From Nocardia sienata NBRC 100364 (GTDB lineage: Bacteria > Actinomycetota > Actinomycetes > Mycobacteriales > Mycobacteriaceae), in contig NZ_BDBX01000056.1 of assembly GCF_001613205.1 (NCBI RefSeq), forward strand, positions 1 through 57,543: 57,543 nucleotides of DNA, read 5' to 3'. This document shows, piece by piece, positions 16,506 to 25,764 of this stretch. Position 1 is the first letter of the stretch. The number at the start of each line of letters is the position of its first letter. Below the pieces are notes generated by a model, which did no database searches, had not been told where the DNA came from, and worked only from the letters and a program-made list of their open reading frames with translations. Both the position numbers and the translations under genes were made by a program.

Positions 16506-17968
16506 CGTTGCTGCTCCTCGAACATTGCCTGCCAATCCGCGGGTACGGTGCCCGAACCGCCGGGAGCGATATCGCCCTGACGGTAGCTGCGTCCATCGCT
16601 GCTGGTGTAGACCCCGGTGGCCGGATCGTAGGAGAGTGCGGCGGCGGGGGTGCTTGCGCCCGAGAAACTAGCAGGTGCCGGGGGTACTCCCGCAACCCCC
16701 GGCGCCGTGTCGGGGGCTGCCGCGGGCGCCACCGGCGCCGGCGGTTCGGTCGGGGCGACCGGCTGGGGCGGTCCGAAGGGTGGATTGGTACCGAGCGGAA
16801 CATAGCCGGTGCGGCACAATTCGGGGCTCGGTGCGCGGCGGCCCGGATATTCCATGCACGGCGTATTGCGGATACCGCGGACCGCGGTTTTGTCGTCCTG
16901 CGGCACCTTGCAGTAAAGGCCTTCCGGCGTGTCGATGGTGTCGAGTTCGCTCGGATCGCGGCGCTGATCGGGCGGCAGGAAGCCGGTGGTGCACGGCGGC
17001 GGATCGTTGAGCACGGTCATGAAGTCGACCAGCGCGCCGTATTCCATCGGCCCGCGAACCGCGGTGAGCAGGGCAGCGATCAGCGGCGGATATACCACCA
17101 GGATCTGTTCCAGACCGGAGTGGTAGGTGACGCCCACCTGGCCCACACTCACCAGATTGTTCAGCAGCAGCGGCAGGGTGGGCCGCAGATCGTCGAACTG
17201 CCGGGTCACCCGCTGCAGCGCGGCCGGACCGCTCGCGAGGATGTTGCGCAGCGCCGGATCGTGGGCGCGCAGGGTGTCGGTGACGGTCGCCAGATCGCGG
17301 GTCCAGGAACGGATCGCGGCATCGGAGTTCACCTGGGTGTCCAGCAGCGGCCCGATCTGCTCGATCAGCTGTTTGGTCGGGCCCACATTGTCGTTGGCCT
17401 CCTGCACCAGCAGCGACGCGGAGTCGATGAAGCGCTGCAGATCCGGCCCGGCGCCGTTGAACGCCCGGAATGCCTCGTCGATGACCTGCCGCAGCCGGGT
17501 GTCGGCGACGCTGGCCAGCAGGCGGTCGGCCTGGTCCAGCAGCGCCCCCACATCCTGTGGGAGTTCGGTGCGGTCCACCGGGATCACGCTGCCGTCGTAG
17601 AGGTTGGCGCTGCCGGGATCCGGCGGCGGCACCAGGTCCACATACTGTTCGCCGATCGCGGAGACACTACGCACCAGCGCCGAGGAGTCGGCGGGGATCT
17701 TGTAGTCGCTGTCGACCGACAGCTTCGCCTCGACTCCTTCACTGGTGAGCCGGACCTCACGAACCACCCCGACATTCGTGCCGCGGTAGGCCACATTGGC
17801 GTTCTGGTAGAGCCCGCCGGTGGCCGCCAGTTCCATCGTGACCTCGTAGCGGCCGATCCCGAGCAGCGCGGGCACGCCCACATAGGTGCCGCCCATGATC
17901 GCCAGACCGACCACGGTGAGGATCGCGAAGATCGTCAGCTGGATCCGAACGAAACGGGTGAGTGTCAC
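16502..17968 (-). CDS. mce4F: Mce4F
   Basis: A 488-residue MCE protein. The N-terminal transmembrane anchor (about 5-30, LTIFAILTVVGLAIMGGTYVG) is followed by the MCE/MlaD domain (about 38-115, with ANVAYRGTNVGVVREV). A long helical region (about 140-320) probably forms the tunnel needle, and a Pro/Ala-rich tail of about 100 residues ends the protein. It is one of six Mce subunits that assemble a lipid conduit across the periplasm; Mce4 imports cholesterol in mycobacteria and rhodococci. The GTG start overlaps the mce4E stop by four bases. Confidence 0.92.
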   Translation of the reverse strand: MTLTRFVRIQLTIFAILTVVGLAIMGGTYVGVPALLGIGRYEVTMELAATGGLYQNANVAYRGTNVGVVREVRLTSEGVEAKLSVDSDYKIPADSSALVRSVSAIGEQYVDLVPPPDPGSANLYDGSVIPVDRTELPQDVGALLDQADRLLASVADTRLRQVIDEAFRAFNGAGPDLQRFIDSASLLVQEANDNVGPTKQLIEQIGPLLDTQVNSDAAIRSWTRDLATVTDTLRAHDPALRNILASGPAALQRVTRQFDDLRPTLPLLLNNLVSVGQVGVTYHSGLEQILVVYPPLIAALLTAVRGPMEYGALVDFMTVLNDPPPCTTGFLPPDQRRDPSELDTIDTPEGLYCKVPQDDKTAVRGIRNTPCMEYPGRRAPSPELCRTGYVPLGTNPPFGPPQPVAPTEPPAPVAPAAAPDTAPGVAGVPPAPASFSGASTPAAALSYDPATGVYTSSDGRSYRQGDIAPGGSGTVPADWQAMFEEQQR

Positions 17969-19239
17969 GGGCCCTCGCCCCCTTGCGGCTGCGGCCCGGG
18001 CACCGGCACCGTGAGCCCGGGGATGGCGGGCAGGCCGGGAATCGGCGGCAGCCCTGGAATGGTCGGTTGCGGCTGCTCCCCGGCAGCCGGCGCGGGCGGC
18101 GGCGGTGCCAGCGGTGTCGTCAGCGGGTTGCCCTGCTGTCCGGCGGGCCCGGCGACCTGACCGAGCGCGACCTCGACGCCGCCGAACATACCGCCGAGGC
18201 CGGTGCCGGTGAGGAAATTGGAATCCAGTCGCGCACCGGTGAGGTCGACGGTCATGAACAGGTTCAGATAGTCGCCCTTGATCGCCTTGTCCAGGTTCTT
18301 CAGCGGGAACGGGAAGGAGGCGATGATCTTCAGCGATTCGGTGAGATCGGCGCCGGTGTCGGCGAGGGTCTGCAGTACCGGGGCCAGGTTGGCCAGGTTC
18401 GCTTTCAGGTTGTCGCCGCTGGCGGCGATCAGCCGGTTCACCACGTCACTGAGCTCACCGAGCTTGGTGATCGTGGTGGTGATGTTCTGCCGCCGGTCGG
18501 CGAGCACGGTGAGCGCCGGATGGATCTCTTCGATGGCCGCGGCCACCACATCGGTCTGCTGGACGAACTGCCCGCTGACCCGGTCCAGACCCTCCATCGC
18601 GGCGATGATGTCGCCCCGCTGCGCATCGAGATTGCGGATCAGATCGTTCATCTGCGGGATCAGGTCGCGCACTTCGTCCTCGTTGCCGACGAGCGCCTTG
18701 TTGAGTTCGGTGGTGATGTTCTCCAGTTGCGAGATACCGCCGCCGTTGAGCACCACCGACAGCGAGGACAGCACCTGTTCGGTGGTCGGGTAGACCCCGG
18801 CCCGGTCCAGCGGGATCACATCGCCGTCGGCCAGGCGCCCCTCCGGCGGCACCCCGGTCGGCGGCGCCAACTCCACATGGTTGCTGCCGAGCAGGCTGGT
18901 CTGCCCGATCTTGGCGGTGGAATTGGCCGGCAGCACCACGCCGGGGTTCAGCGAGACCGTGACCAGCGCGTGCCAGTCCTCGACCTCGATATCGGTCACC
19001 GTACCGACCGCGACATCGTCGACGCGCACCGGTGAATTCCGGGTCAGTGTCGTCACGTTCGGCATCTGGATCCGGACCTTGTAGGAACCTTCGCCGGTGC
19101 CCTCGGTGCCGGGCATGGGCAGCGAGTTGAGTCCGTCGTACTGGCAGCCCGTGGCCGGCAGCGCCAGCGCCAGCCCCGCGGCCACCGCGGCGATCCGGCG
19201 CCGGGCGCCGGATGTTCGCAATTCGAGCCGGCGCATCAT
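17965..19239 (-). CDS. mce4E: Mce4E lipoprotein (LprN-like)
   Basis: A 424-residue MCE protein that is a lipoprotein instead of carrying a plain TM anchor: a basic start (MMRRLELR), a hydrophobic signal (about 15-28) and the lipobox LPATGC with the lipidated Cys at about 32. The MCE domain spans about 50-130, the helical region about 140-340, and a tail rich in IPGLP motifs follows. Mce E subunits of all mce operons are lipoproteins, so the order supports the assignment. ATG 19239 overlaps the mce4D stop (ATGA). Confidence 0.92.
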   Translation of the reverse strand: MMRRLELRTSGARRRIAAVAAGLALALPATGCQYDGLNSLPMPGTEGTGEGSYKVRIQMPNVTTLTRNSPVRVDDVAVGTVTDIEVEDWHALVTVSLNPGVVLPANSTAKIGQTSLLGSNHVELAPPTGVPPEGRLADGDVIPLDRAGVYPTTEQVLSSLSVVLNGGGISQLENITTELNKALVGNEDEVRDLIPQMNDLIRNLDAQRGDIIAAMEGLDRVSGQFVQQTDVVAAAIEEIHPALTVLADRRQNITTTITKLGELSDVVNRLIAASGDNLKANLANLAPVLQTLADTGADLTESLKIIASFPFPLKNLDKAIKGDYLNLFMTVDLTGARLDSNFLTGTGLGGMFGGVEVALGQVAGPAGQQGNPLTTPLAPPPPAPAAGEQPQPTIPGLPPIPGLPAIPGLTVPVPGPQPQGGEGP

Positions 19240-20555
19240 CGTCCTCCTCCGGGCAGACCGGCAATCCCGGGCAGCTGCACACCGGGGATGGCCAGCCCCG
19301 CGATCCCGGCGGGCACGGTGATCGGCGCCGGTTCGGGCGCGGCCGGCGGGCCCACCTTCTGCGGATCCACCTTCCCGGCCAGATCCGGTGTCGTGTACTG
19401 CAACTGATTCGGGAACGCTGTGACACCGGTCGCGGGGTTGGTCATGATGGGCAGGTAGTTCATGGCCAGCGAACTGAGCACCGGGGCGAGGTACTGGGCG
19501 CACAGGTCGGCGCTGGTATCGGATTCGTTCTGCTCCAGCGCGCGTACCGAACCGCACAGGAAGCTCAGCGGGTCGGCGAAGTTGTTCAGTGAGATGGCGC
19601 CGGTCAGCGTGCCCTGGGCAGGTTTGTAGATCTGGTAGAAGTTCACCAGCGCGGTCGGGCCCGAATGCAGTGCCTGTTCCAGTTGCGGCCGTTTGTCGAC
19701 CAGGATCTGGGTGACATCGGCCAGCCGCTGCACGCCCTCGGTGAGTTCGCTGCCGCTGCCGTCCAGGAACCGGTGCACATCGCCGAGCGCCAGGTCCAGG
19801 TTGTCCAGACCGGCGCCGAGATCCTGGGACACCCCGGCCAGCACCGAGGAAACCGAGGCGAGCCGGCCACCGAACTCCACGATCTGGTCGTTGCTCTTGG
19901 AGAGCACGTCGACGAATTTCTGCAGGTTCTGGATGGTGCCGAACAGATCGGTGCGGCCGTCGGACAGGGTGGTCAGGGTGGCCGAGAGTTCGTGCAGGGT
20001 GGTTCGGAACCGGTCACCGTTACCGTCCAGGTTGTCGGCCGCGGTATCGACGAACCGGCCGAAGGAACCCTGCGGGTCGTCGCCGACCGGGCCGAGGGCG
20101 GTGGACAGTTTGTTCAGTTCGGTCTTGATGTCGTCCCATTCGACCGGGACCGCGGTGCGGTCGAGCGGGATCACAGCGCCGTCACCGAGGGTGTCGCCAC
20201 CGGTGTAGGCGGGCGCGATCTGGATGAACCGGGCCGAGACCAGCGACGGCGCGATGATCACCGCCCGCGCGTCGGCGGGCAGGTCGACACCGCCGTCCAC
20301 CGACATCGTGACCTTCACCTGCTCTTTGCCCGGTTCGATGCTGTCGATCCGGCCGATCGGCACGCCGAGCACCCGCACCTCGTCGCCCGCGTACAGGCCG
20401 CTGGTGGAGGTGAAGTAGGCGGTGATCTCGTTCTTGGTGATCCGCTGGTAGGCCGTGTACCCACCGAAGGCGACCAGCGCCACCACCACGACACCGGCAA
20501 CGATCGCCACCCACTTACGTGGAATGGCCCGAACCTTGTCCGTCAGAGTCGTCAC
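19236..20555 (-). CDS. mce4D: Mce4D
   Basis: A 439-residue MCE protein with a TM anchor (about 12-33, WVAIVAGVVVVALVAFGGY), MCE domain (about 38-115, with LYAGDEVRVLGVPIGRI), a helical region and a C-terminal tail with IPGVQLPG. It uses GTG 20555, preceded by AGGAGGA. Unlike the other mce genes it is not coupled to mce4C directly; two tandem 23-codon reading frames lie between them and its start overlaps the stop of the second. Confidence 0.92.
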   Translation of the reverse strand: MTTLTDKVRAIPRKWVAIVAGVVVVALVAFGGYTAYQRITKNEITAYFTSTSGLYAGDEVRVLGVPIGRIDSIEPGKEQVKVTMSVDGGVDLPADARAVIIAPSLVSARFIQIAPAYTGGDTLGDGAVIPLDRTAVPVEWDDIKTELNKLSTALGPVGDDPQGSFGRFVDTAADNLDGNGDRFRTTLHELSATLTTLSDGRTDLFGTIQNLQKFVDVLSKSNDQIVEFGGRLASVSSVLAGVSQDLGAGLDNLDLALGDVHRFLDGSGSELTEGVQRLADVTQILVDKRPQLEQALHSGPTALVNFYQIYKPAQGTLTGAISLNNFADPLSFLCGSVRALEQNESDTSADLCAQYLAPVLSSLAMNYLPIMTNPATGVTAFPNQLQYTTPDLAGKVDPQKVGPPAAPEPAPITVPAGIAGLAIPGVQLPGIAGLPGGGR

Positions 20556-20623
20556 AGAGTCCTCCTAGGAGCAGGTTCGTGCGGCCCGCGGAAACCGGAG
20601 CGAAGGCGGAGGTATCGCATCAC
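20552..20623 (-). CDS. second tandem mini-ORF between mce4C and mce4D
   Basis: A 24-codon frame (GTG 20623 or ATG 20620 to TGA 20552-20554). Its peptide begins (V/M)MRYLRLRSGF and ends EPAPRRTL, strongly basic. The start overlaps the stop of the first mini-ORF as GTGA and its stop overlaps the mce4D GTG as GTGA, so it could pass ribosomes from mce4C to mce4D. AGGAGGAC of the upstream repeat unit is its ribosome site. Whether the peptide matters or only the coupling does is unknown. It has no recognised family. Confidence 0.5.
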   Translation of the reverse strand: MMRYLRLRSGFRGPHEPAPRRTL

Positions 20624-20688
20624 AGGGTCCTCCTCGGAGCGGATTCATACAGTCCGCGAAGACCGAAGCGTCGGCCCGGGTAGCGCAT
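20553..20688 (-). repeat. 68-bp tandem duplication between mce4C and mce4D
   Basis: Units 20553-20620 and 20621-20688 align without gaps at 51 of 68 positions. The most conserved parts are the ends, which hold the ribosome-binding sequence AGGAGGACYCTGTG and the start codons. Several differences fall at third codon positions of the mini-ORFs. Confidence 0.9.
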
Positions 20689-20691
20689 CAT
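20620..20691 (-). CDS. first tandem mini-ORF between mce4C and mce4D
   Basis: A 24-codon frame (ATG 20691 to TGA 20620-20622) that starts inside the mce4C stop (ATGATG, with TGA as the mce4C stop) and ends inside the next mini-ORF start. The peptide begins MMRYPGRRFG and ends ESAPRRTL. It shares MRY, two internal R-G pairs, a Glu and the APRRTL end with its neighbour, because both come from a 68-bp tandem duplication. The terminal RRTL is dictated by the ribosome-binding sequence read in this frame. Confidence 0.5.
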   Translation of the reverse strand: MMRYPGRRFGLRGLYESAPRRTL

Positions 20692-21749
20692 CGGGGCGGC
20701 TCCTGAACGGACGGGCCGATCTTGGGACCGGGTTCGAGCAGATACGCGCGCAGCGATTCGGGCAGATGCTGCGGCCACACCAGCGCGTCCACCAGCGGAT
20801 GCAGCGTCTCGCTGCTGGCATTGACGACGTAGGCGTTGAAGTACGGCCCGCTGCCGACCTGTTCACCGAGCGCCGCGGCGAACGGACCCAGGCCGTCGAG
20901 CGCGCCGTTGATGTTGTCCCGGTTGCGTTCCAGCAGGTCCAGTACCGAGTTGAGTTTGTCCAGCGCCGGCTGCAGCTGAGCCTCGTTGTCGTGCACCAGC
21001 CCGGAGAGCTGCTGGGCGAGCGCGTTCACGTAGACGATCATCTGGCTGATCGCGGTACGCCGCCGGTCCAGTTCGCCGAGCAGCTGATTACCGTCCACCA
21101 GCAGGGCGTTGATGGAATCGGCCCGGTCGGCCAGGATCTTGGTGACATCCTGGGCGCGGGTCAGCAGATCCGACAGCGCCTGATCGCGGGCATTGATACT
21201 GCGCGAGAGCGCGGTGACCCCGTCCAGCGCGGACCGCAGCGGCGCCGGCGTATCGGCGAACGCGGCCGACAGCGTGTCCAGGGTCTGATTCACCTTCTCC
21301 AGGTCCAGGTCGCCTACCGTGCCGGCCAGATCGCTGAGTGCTTCGTTGAGCGAGTACGGCGAGGTGGTGCGGCCGAGCGGAATGGTGTCGGTGACCTTCA
21401 GGGACCCGTCGCCGGCCGGGGCGACGGCCAGCGATTTACGGCCCAGCACCGTATTGGTCTTGATGGCGGCCGAGGTCTTGTCGCCGAGCACGATGGATTC
21501 GTCGAGGCTGAACCGCACCAGCACCTGCGCGCCGTCCAGGCTCACATCCTCGACCTTGCCCGAACGCACCCCCGCGACCTCCACATCGTCACCGGTCACC
21601 AGGCCACCGGCGTCGGCGAAGTAGGCGGTGAAGGTGGCACCGCCGCGGATGAAGGGCAGTCGTTCGAATTGCAGGGCCGACAGGGCGACCGCCGCGGCCA
21701 GCACCAGGCCGACGACGCCGATGGTCACCGCGCGCGATTGCTCTCTCAT
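20688..21749 (-). CDS. mce4C: Mce4C
   Basis: A 353-residue MCE protein: a TM anchor at about 7-27 (VTIGVVGLVLAAAVALSAL), the MCE domain at about 35-115 (GLVTGDDVEVAGVRSGKV), then long helices to the C terminus with a short PKIGPSVQEPP tail. The ATG at 21749 overlaps the mce4B stop by four bases. Its own stop overlaps the first mini-ORF start. It is part of the hexameric Mce4 assembly. Confidence 0.92.
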   Translation of the reverse strand: MREQSRAVTIGVVGLVLAAAVALSALQFERLPFIRGGATFTAYFADAGGLVTGDDVEVAGVRSGKVEDVSLDGAQVLVRFSLDESIVLGDKTSAAIKTNTVLGRKSLAVAPAGDGSLKVTDTIPLGRTTSPYSLNEALSDLAGTVGDLDLEKVNQTLDTLSAAFADTPAPLRSALDGVTALSRSINARDQALSDLLTRAQDVTKILADRADSINALLVDGNQLLGELDRRRTAISQMIVYVNALAQQLSGLVHDNEAQLQPALDKLNSVLDLLERNRDNINGALDGLGPFAAALGEQVGSGPYFNAYVVNASSETLHPLVDALVWPQHLPESLRAYLLEPGPKIGPSVQEPPR

Positions 21750-22771
21750 TCGCTGGCACACCTTCCGGTCGTCTGCTCACCGGGTAGTTCGAGCAGCAGC
21801 GGTTTCCCGTCCGGACCGTCGATCAGGAAGTTCGTCCGGCATACGTACAGCTGCAGGAACGAACCGTAGGAACCGATGCGGATCAGCTTGCGGTAGGTGG
21901 CCGGCAGTTTGTCCAGCACCCACTGCACAGTGTCCGAACCGTTGTCGAGATTGGTGGCCAGCCGCCCGGTCTGCGCGACGGTCGCCGCGAGATCGGGACG
22001 GGCCTGCGCCAGCAGATCGGTGGTGGCGGCGGTGGCGTCGGCGATGCGCGGCAGCGCGGCACCGATCGGGTCGCGGTCGGCGGCCAGCCCGCTCACCAGA
22101 CGGCGCAGTTCGTCGATGGTGGTGGCGAACTGGTCGCCGCGGTCGTCGATGGTTTTGAGCACCGAGTTCAGATTGTCGATGACGCTGCCGATGAGCGCGT
22201 CCCGGTCGGCGAGGGTCCGGGTGAACGACCCGCCACTGTTGAGCAGTTCGACCAGGGTGCCGCCCTGTCCCTGGAAGATCTGCAGCAGCGCGTTGGTCAG
22301 ATCGTTGACCTGTGCCGGGTTCAGCCCGCGCAGTAGCGGTTTGAACCCGCCGAGCAGCATGTCCAAATCGAGTGCGGGTGCGGTCTTGTCCAGTCCGATG
22401 GTGCCGCCCTTGTGCAGGGTGGTCGCCTCACCGGGACCTTCCAGCAGTTCCAGATAGCGGTCACCGACGAGGTTCTCGTACCGGATGGTCGCGCGGGTAC
22501 TGGTCAGCAGCTTGTATTTGGTGTCGACATCGAACTCCACATGCGCGTGGTATTCGTCGTCGACCTTCACCGAGGAGATCGACCCGACCGGGACACCGGC
22601 GATCCGGACCTTGTCGCCGGGCAGCATGCCCGAGGCGCTCGTGAAGACCGCGTTGTAGCCGGTTTCCCGGGAGAAACGCATCTGGGAGAAGACCACCGCC
22701 AGACCGGCGAAGATCAGGGTCATCACCAGTGTGAAAATGGCGAGCTTGACAGTGGTACCGGTGTTCCTCAC
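21746..22771 (-). CDS. mce4B: Mce4B
   Basis: A 341-residue MCE protein with a TM anchor (about 8-28, KLAIFTLVMTLIFAGLAVV), MCE domain (about 35-115, SGMLPGDKVRIAGVPVGSI) and helical region. The C terminus is LPGEQTTGRCASE, without the extended tail of D, E and F. GTG 22771 overlaps the mce4A stop as GTGA; the frame is open upstream but earlier starts would read deep into mce4A. Confidence 0.92.
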   Translation of the reverse strand: MRNTGTTVKLAIFTLVMTLIFAGLAVVFSQMRFSRETGYNAVFTSASGMLPGDKVRIAGVPVGSISSVKVDDEYHAHVEFDVDTKYKLLTSTRATIRYENLVGDRYLELLEGPGEATTLHKGGTIGLDKTAPALDLDMLLGGFKPLLRGLNPAQVNDLTNALLQIFQGQGGTLVELLNSGGSFTRTLADRDALIGSVIDNLNSVLKTIDDRGDQFATTIDELRRLVSGLAADRDPIGAALPRIADATAATTDLLAQARPDLAATVAQTGRLATNLDNGSDTVQWVLDKLPATYRKLIRIGSYGSFLQLYVCRTNFLIDGPDGKPLLLELPGEQTTGRCASE

Positions 22772-24060
22772 GGCTGGCCCACCCCCGGGAGTCCGGCGAA
22801 CAGTACCTGGAAAACCTTCGGCGCGTTCGTCTGCAACTTCGTCGACGGCGTGTAGGGATGCCCTTCCGAAGTGTCGGTGACGACGTAGTCGGAATGGCTG
22901 TCCGGCACCCGGTCGAGCAGACCCGCGCACCGCGGCCCGCCGGTGGCGTTCACCTTCGGCAGATCGTTCGGATAGGTGTAGGGCGGAGACCCGTACATGA
23001 ATCCCGTATTCAGGGCGACACCTTCCTGTCCGCCGCCGAAGACCGCCTCACCGAGCGGCAGCGCCTTGGCGCTACCGCCGATCAGGCAGAACAGCGCTTC
23101 CTTGTATCCGTTCAGCAGCTCACCGGTCGGACGCAGCAGATCCAGGGCGGTGTTGATCTGCCCCTCGTTGTCGCGCAGCACCGCACCTGTCGTGTCGGCG
23201 AGGCCGGTGATGTTCGCGAGCAGCGAGTCGACATCGGATTCGGATTCGGCGAGGGTGCGGCTGCTGACCGTCGCGCCGTCCATGGTGCGCAGTAGATCAC
23301 CCGAGACATCGGCGTACAGGTTGCTCACCGCGGCCGTGGTGTTCAGGTCCCGCTGCAGGGTGGGCAGCATCGGGTTGAACTCGCGCAGGTAGGCGTCACT
23401 GTCGGCGAGCAGCTGCCCGAGGCTTTCGCCCCGTCCCTGCAATGCCGTGCCCAGGGCGGTCAGCGTGGCGCTCAGTTTCTCCGGCTGCACATCGGCGAGG
23501 ACATCGCTGAGATGCTGGAAGAGTGTGTTGAACTCGACGGTCACCTGGTCGGCCGCCAGGAGCGCGCCCGGTTGCAAGGATTTGGCGGCGGGCTCCTGCG
23601 GGATCACGAAGTTGATGTACTTGGCCCCGAAGACCGTGGTCGAACGAATATCGACAGTGGAGTTGGCCGGGACCAGGTGCAGCAGGTCCGGGTTCAAAGC
23701 CAGTCGCAGGTTCGTACCGTCGGGTGTGCGGTCGATCCCGGCGACCCGCCCGATCTGCACCCCCCGTACCTTCACCTTGGCGTCCGGATCGAGTACCAGT
23801 CCGCTGCGCGGCGCGGACACGGTCACCTCGACGCTCGGGGTGAAGCCACCGAAGAACATGGTCAGGGAGACGGTCACGGCCGCCACCGCGGCCAGCACCA
23901 TCCCCACCCCGGCCAGTTTCAGCCCGGCCTTCTCCCGGACCGCCGTCCAGCGATTCGCGCCGACGGGAGCCCAGGGATCTTCACCACCGCGGGACGACCC
24001 ACCCGCGGTTGCGTTCGCCATTCCTGCTCCCTTGTTGTTCGCTCGCATCAATTCCGTCAT
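22768..24060 (-). CDS. mce4A: Mce4A
   Basis: A 430-residue MCE protein. A polar N-terminal segment of about 45 residues precedes the TM helix (about 48-70, AGVGMVLAAVAAVTVSLTMFF). The MCE domain is at about 75-155 (LDPDAKVKVRGVQIGRVAG), then the helical region and a C-terminal domain with NDLPKVNATGGPRC. The first methionine (24060) lies five bases from the yrbE4B stop; MANAT, 13 codons later, is an alternative start. In mycobacteria Mce4A contributes to cholesterol uptake. Confidence 0.92.
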   Translation of the reverse strand: MTELMRANNKGAGMANATAGGSSRGGEDPWAPVGANRWTAVREKAGLKLAGVGMVLAAVAAVTVSLTMFFGGFTPSVEVTVSAPRSGLVLDPDAKVKVRGVQIGRVAGIDRTPDGTNLRLALNPDLLHLVPANSTVDIRSTTVFGAKYINFVIPQEPAAKSLQPGALLAADQVTVEFNTLFQHLSDVLADVQPEKLSATLTALGTALQGRGESLGQLLADSDAYLREFNPMLPTLQRDLNTTAAVSNLYADVSGDLLRTMDGATVSSRTLAESESDVDSLLANITGLADTTGAVLRDNEGQINTALDLLRPTGELLNGYKEALFCLIGGSAKALPLGEAVFGGGQEGVALNTGFMYGSPPYTYPNDLPKVNATGGPRCAGLLDRVPDSHSDYVVTDTSEGHPYTPSTKLQTNAPKVFQVLFAGLPGVGQP

Positions 24061-24065
24061 GGCTG

Positions 24066-24923
24066 TTATCCGGAAAGGTTGAAGTTGCCGGAGGTGCCGT
24101 AGACGGCCAGGGAGATCAGCAGGGTCACCGTGACCACGGCGACCAGCGAGCTGCGCACCGCGTTACCCACCGCGACGCCCACCCCCACCGGGCCCCCGGC
24201 CGCGTTGTAGCCGTAATAGGTATGGATCATCATCACCGCCAGCGCCATGAAAATGGCTTGGGCGAACGACCACAGAATGTCGCTCGGAATAAGGAATGTG
24301 GAGAAATAGTGGTCGTACACACCGGCCGACTGACCGTAGATGACGACGGTGGCGAATCGGCTGGCGATGAACGACGCGATCACGGCCAGCGCGTAGAGCG
24401 GCACGATCGCGATCATTCCGGCGAGCACCCGGGTGCCCACCAGGTACGGCACCGGCCGGATCGCCATGGATTCCAGGGCGTCGATCTCCTCGGCCACCCG
24501 CATGGCCCCCAGCTGAGCGGTGGAACCCGCCCCGATGGTGGCCGCCAGGCCGATTCCGGAGATCACCGGCGCGGCGATGCGGACATTGAGGAACGCCGCG
24601 AAGAAGCCGGTCAGCGCCTCGACACCAATGTTTCCGAGCGAGCTGTAGCCCTGCACGGCGATGGTGCCACCGGAGAAGAGGGTGAGGAAGCCGACGATCA
24701 CCACGGTGCCGCCGATCACCGCGAGCGCACCGCTGCCCATGCTGATCTCGGCGATGAGCCGGATCGTCTCGGTGCGGTAGTGCACCAGCGCGCGCGGCAT
24801 CGAGCCGATCGCCTTGCCGTAGAACACCGCCTGCTTGCCGAGGTTGTCGAGGGAGGTGGACCAGCGACGGACGCGGCGGACGAATTTCGGGAAGCGGGAC
24901 TGGATTATCACCGAGGCCGACAT
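24066..24923 (-). CDS. yrbE4B: YrbE4B permease (MlaE-like)
   Basis: A 285-residue integral membrane protein of the MlaE/YrbE family with about six hydrophobic segments. The conserved GIGLAATIGAGSTAQLGAMRVAEEIDALESMAI signature (positions about 125-157) would contact the MceG ATPase. YrbE4A and YrbE4B form the inner-membrane channel of the Mce4 importer. One base separates it from the yrbE4A stop. The ATPase is not in this window; in related genomes MceG is encoded elsewhere. Confidence 0.94.
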   Translation of the reverse strand: MSASVIIQSRFPKFVRRVRRWSTSLDNLGKQAVFYGKAIGSMPRALVHYRTETIRLIAEISMGSGALAVIGGTVVIVGFLTLFSGGTIAVQGYSSLGNIGVEALTGFFAAFLNVRIAAPVISGIGLAATIGAGSTAQLGAMRVAEEIDALESMAIRPVPYLVGTRVLAGMIAIVPLYALAVIASFIASRFATVVIYGQSAGVYDHYFSTFLIPSDILWSFAQAIFMALAVMMIHTYYGYNAAGGPVGVGVAVGNAVRSSLVAVVTVTLLISLAVYGTSGNFNLSG

Positions 24924-24924
24924 A

Positions 24925-25689
24925 TCACCGCACCGCGAATTTCAGGCCGACGGCGGTGACCACGACATTCACCACGAACAGCGCCATGAAGGCGAAAACC
25001 ACTGTCTGGTTCACCGCATCACCGACACTTTTGGGACCACCTTTGACATTCAAACCCAGATAGCAGGCCACCAGGCCGGCGATCAAGCCGAAAAGACCGG
25101 CCTTGACCGCGGAAATGAGCAATTCGGGGAGATGGGTCAGCAGGGTGATGCCGTTGACGAACGCGCCGGGGTTCACATCCTGCAGATACACCGAGAAGAG
25201 GAATCCGCCCACGATGCCGATGGTGCACACCAGGCTGTTCAGCAGCAGTGCCACGAACATCGACGCCAGTACCCGTGGGACCACCAGGCGGTGGATGGGG
25301 TCGATACCGAGCACCTTCATGGCGTCGATCTCTTCGCGGATGGTGCGGGCCCCGAGGTCCGCGCAGATGGCGGTGGCACCGGCTCCCGCCACGATGAGCA
25401 CAGTGACGATCGGGCCGACCTGGGTGACCGCGCCGAAGGCCGCGCCCGCGCCGCTGAGATCGGCGGCGCCGATCTCGCGCAGCAGGATGTTCAGGGTGAA
25501 ACTCACCAGCACGGTGAAAGGTATGGCCACGAGGAGTGTCGGGATGATCGACACTCGCGCGACGAACCACGACTGGTCGATGAACTCGCGCATCTGGAAC
25601 GGCCGGCGCAGACTGGCCCGGGCCACAGCCGCGGCGAGTTCGAAAAATCCGCCGACGGCCCGCAATGGCACGGTAAGGACCTCGGTCAC
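24925..25689 (-). CDS. yrbE4A: YrbE4A permease (MlaE-like)
   Basis: A 254-residue MlaE-family permease and the first gene of the mce4 operon. Five to six hydrophobic stretches are visible, with the coupling signature AGAGATAICADLGARTIREEIDAMKVLGI around 110-138. GTG 25689 is chosen because GGAGGATCATCA precedes it closely and the resulting length is the family norm; an earlier in-frame ATG lacks such a site. The 300-base region upstream carries a KstR-type palindrome, consistent with sterol-induced transcription. Confidence 0.93.
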   Translation of the reverse strand: MTEVLTVPLRAVGGFFELAAAVARASLRRPFQMREFIDQSWFVARVSIIPTLLVAIPFTVLVSFTLNILLREIGAADLSGAGAAFGAVTQVGPIVTVLIVAGAGATAICADLGARTIREEIDAMKVLGIDPIHRLVVPRVLASMFVALLLNSLVCTIGIVGGFLFSVYLQDVNPGAFVNGITLLTHLPELLISAVKAGLFGLIAGLVACYLGLNVKGGPKSVGDAVNQTVVFAFMALFVVNVVVTAVGLKFAVR

Positions 25690-25764
25690 TGATGATCCTC
25701 CTTGCCCGACTACTGGTCCCGCTGGCGGCAGCTCGGAGTACAACCCGGCGCACGCCCCGCTAAG

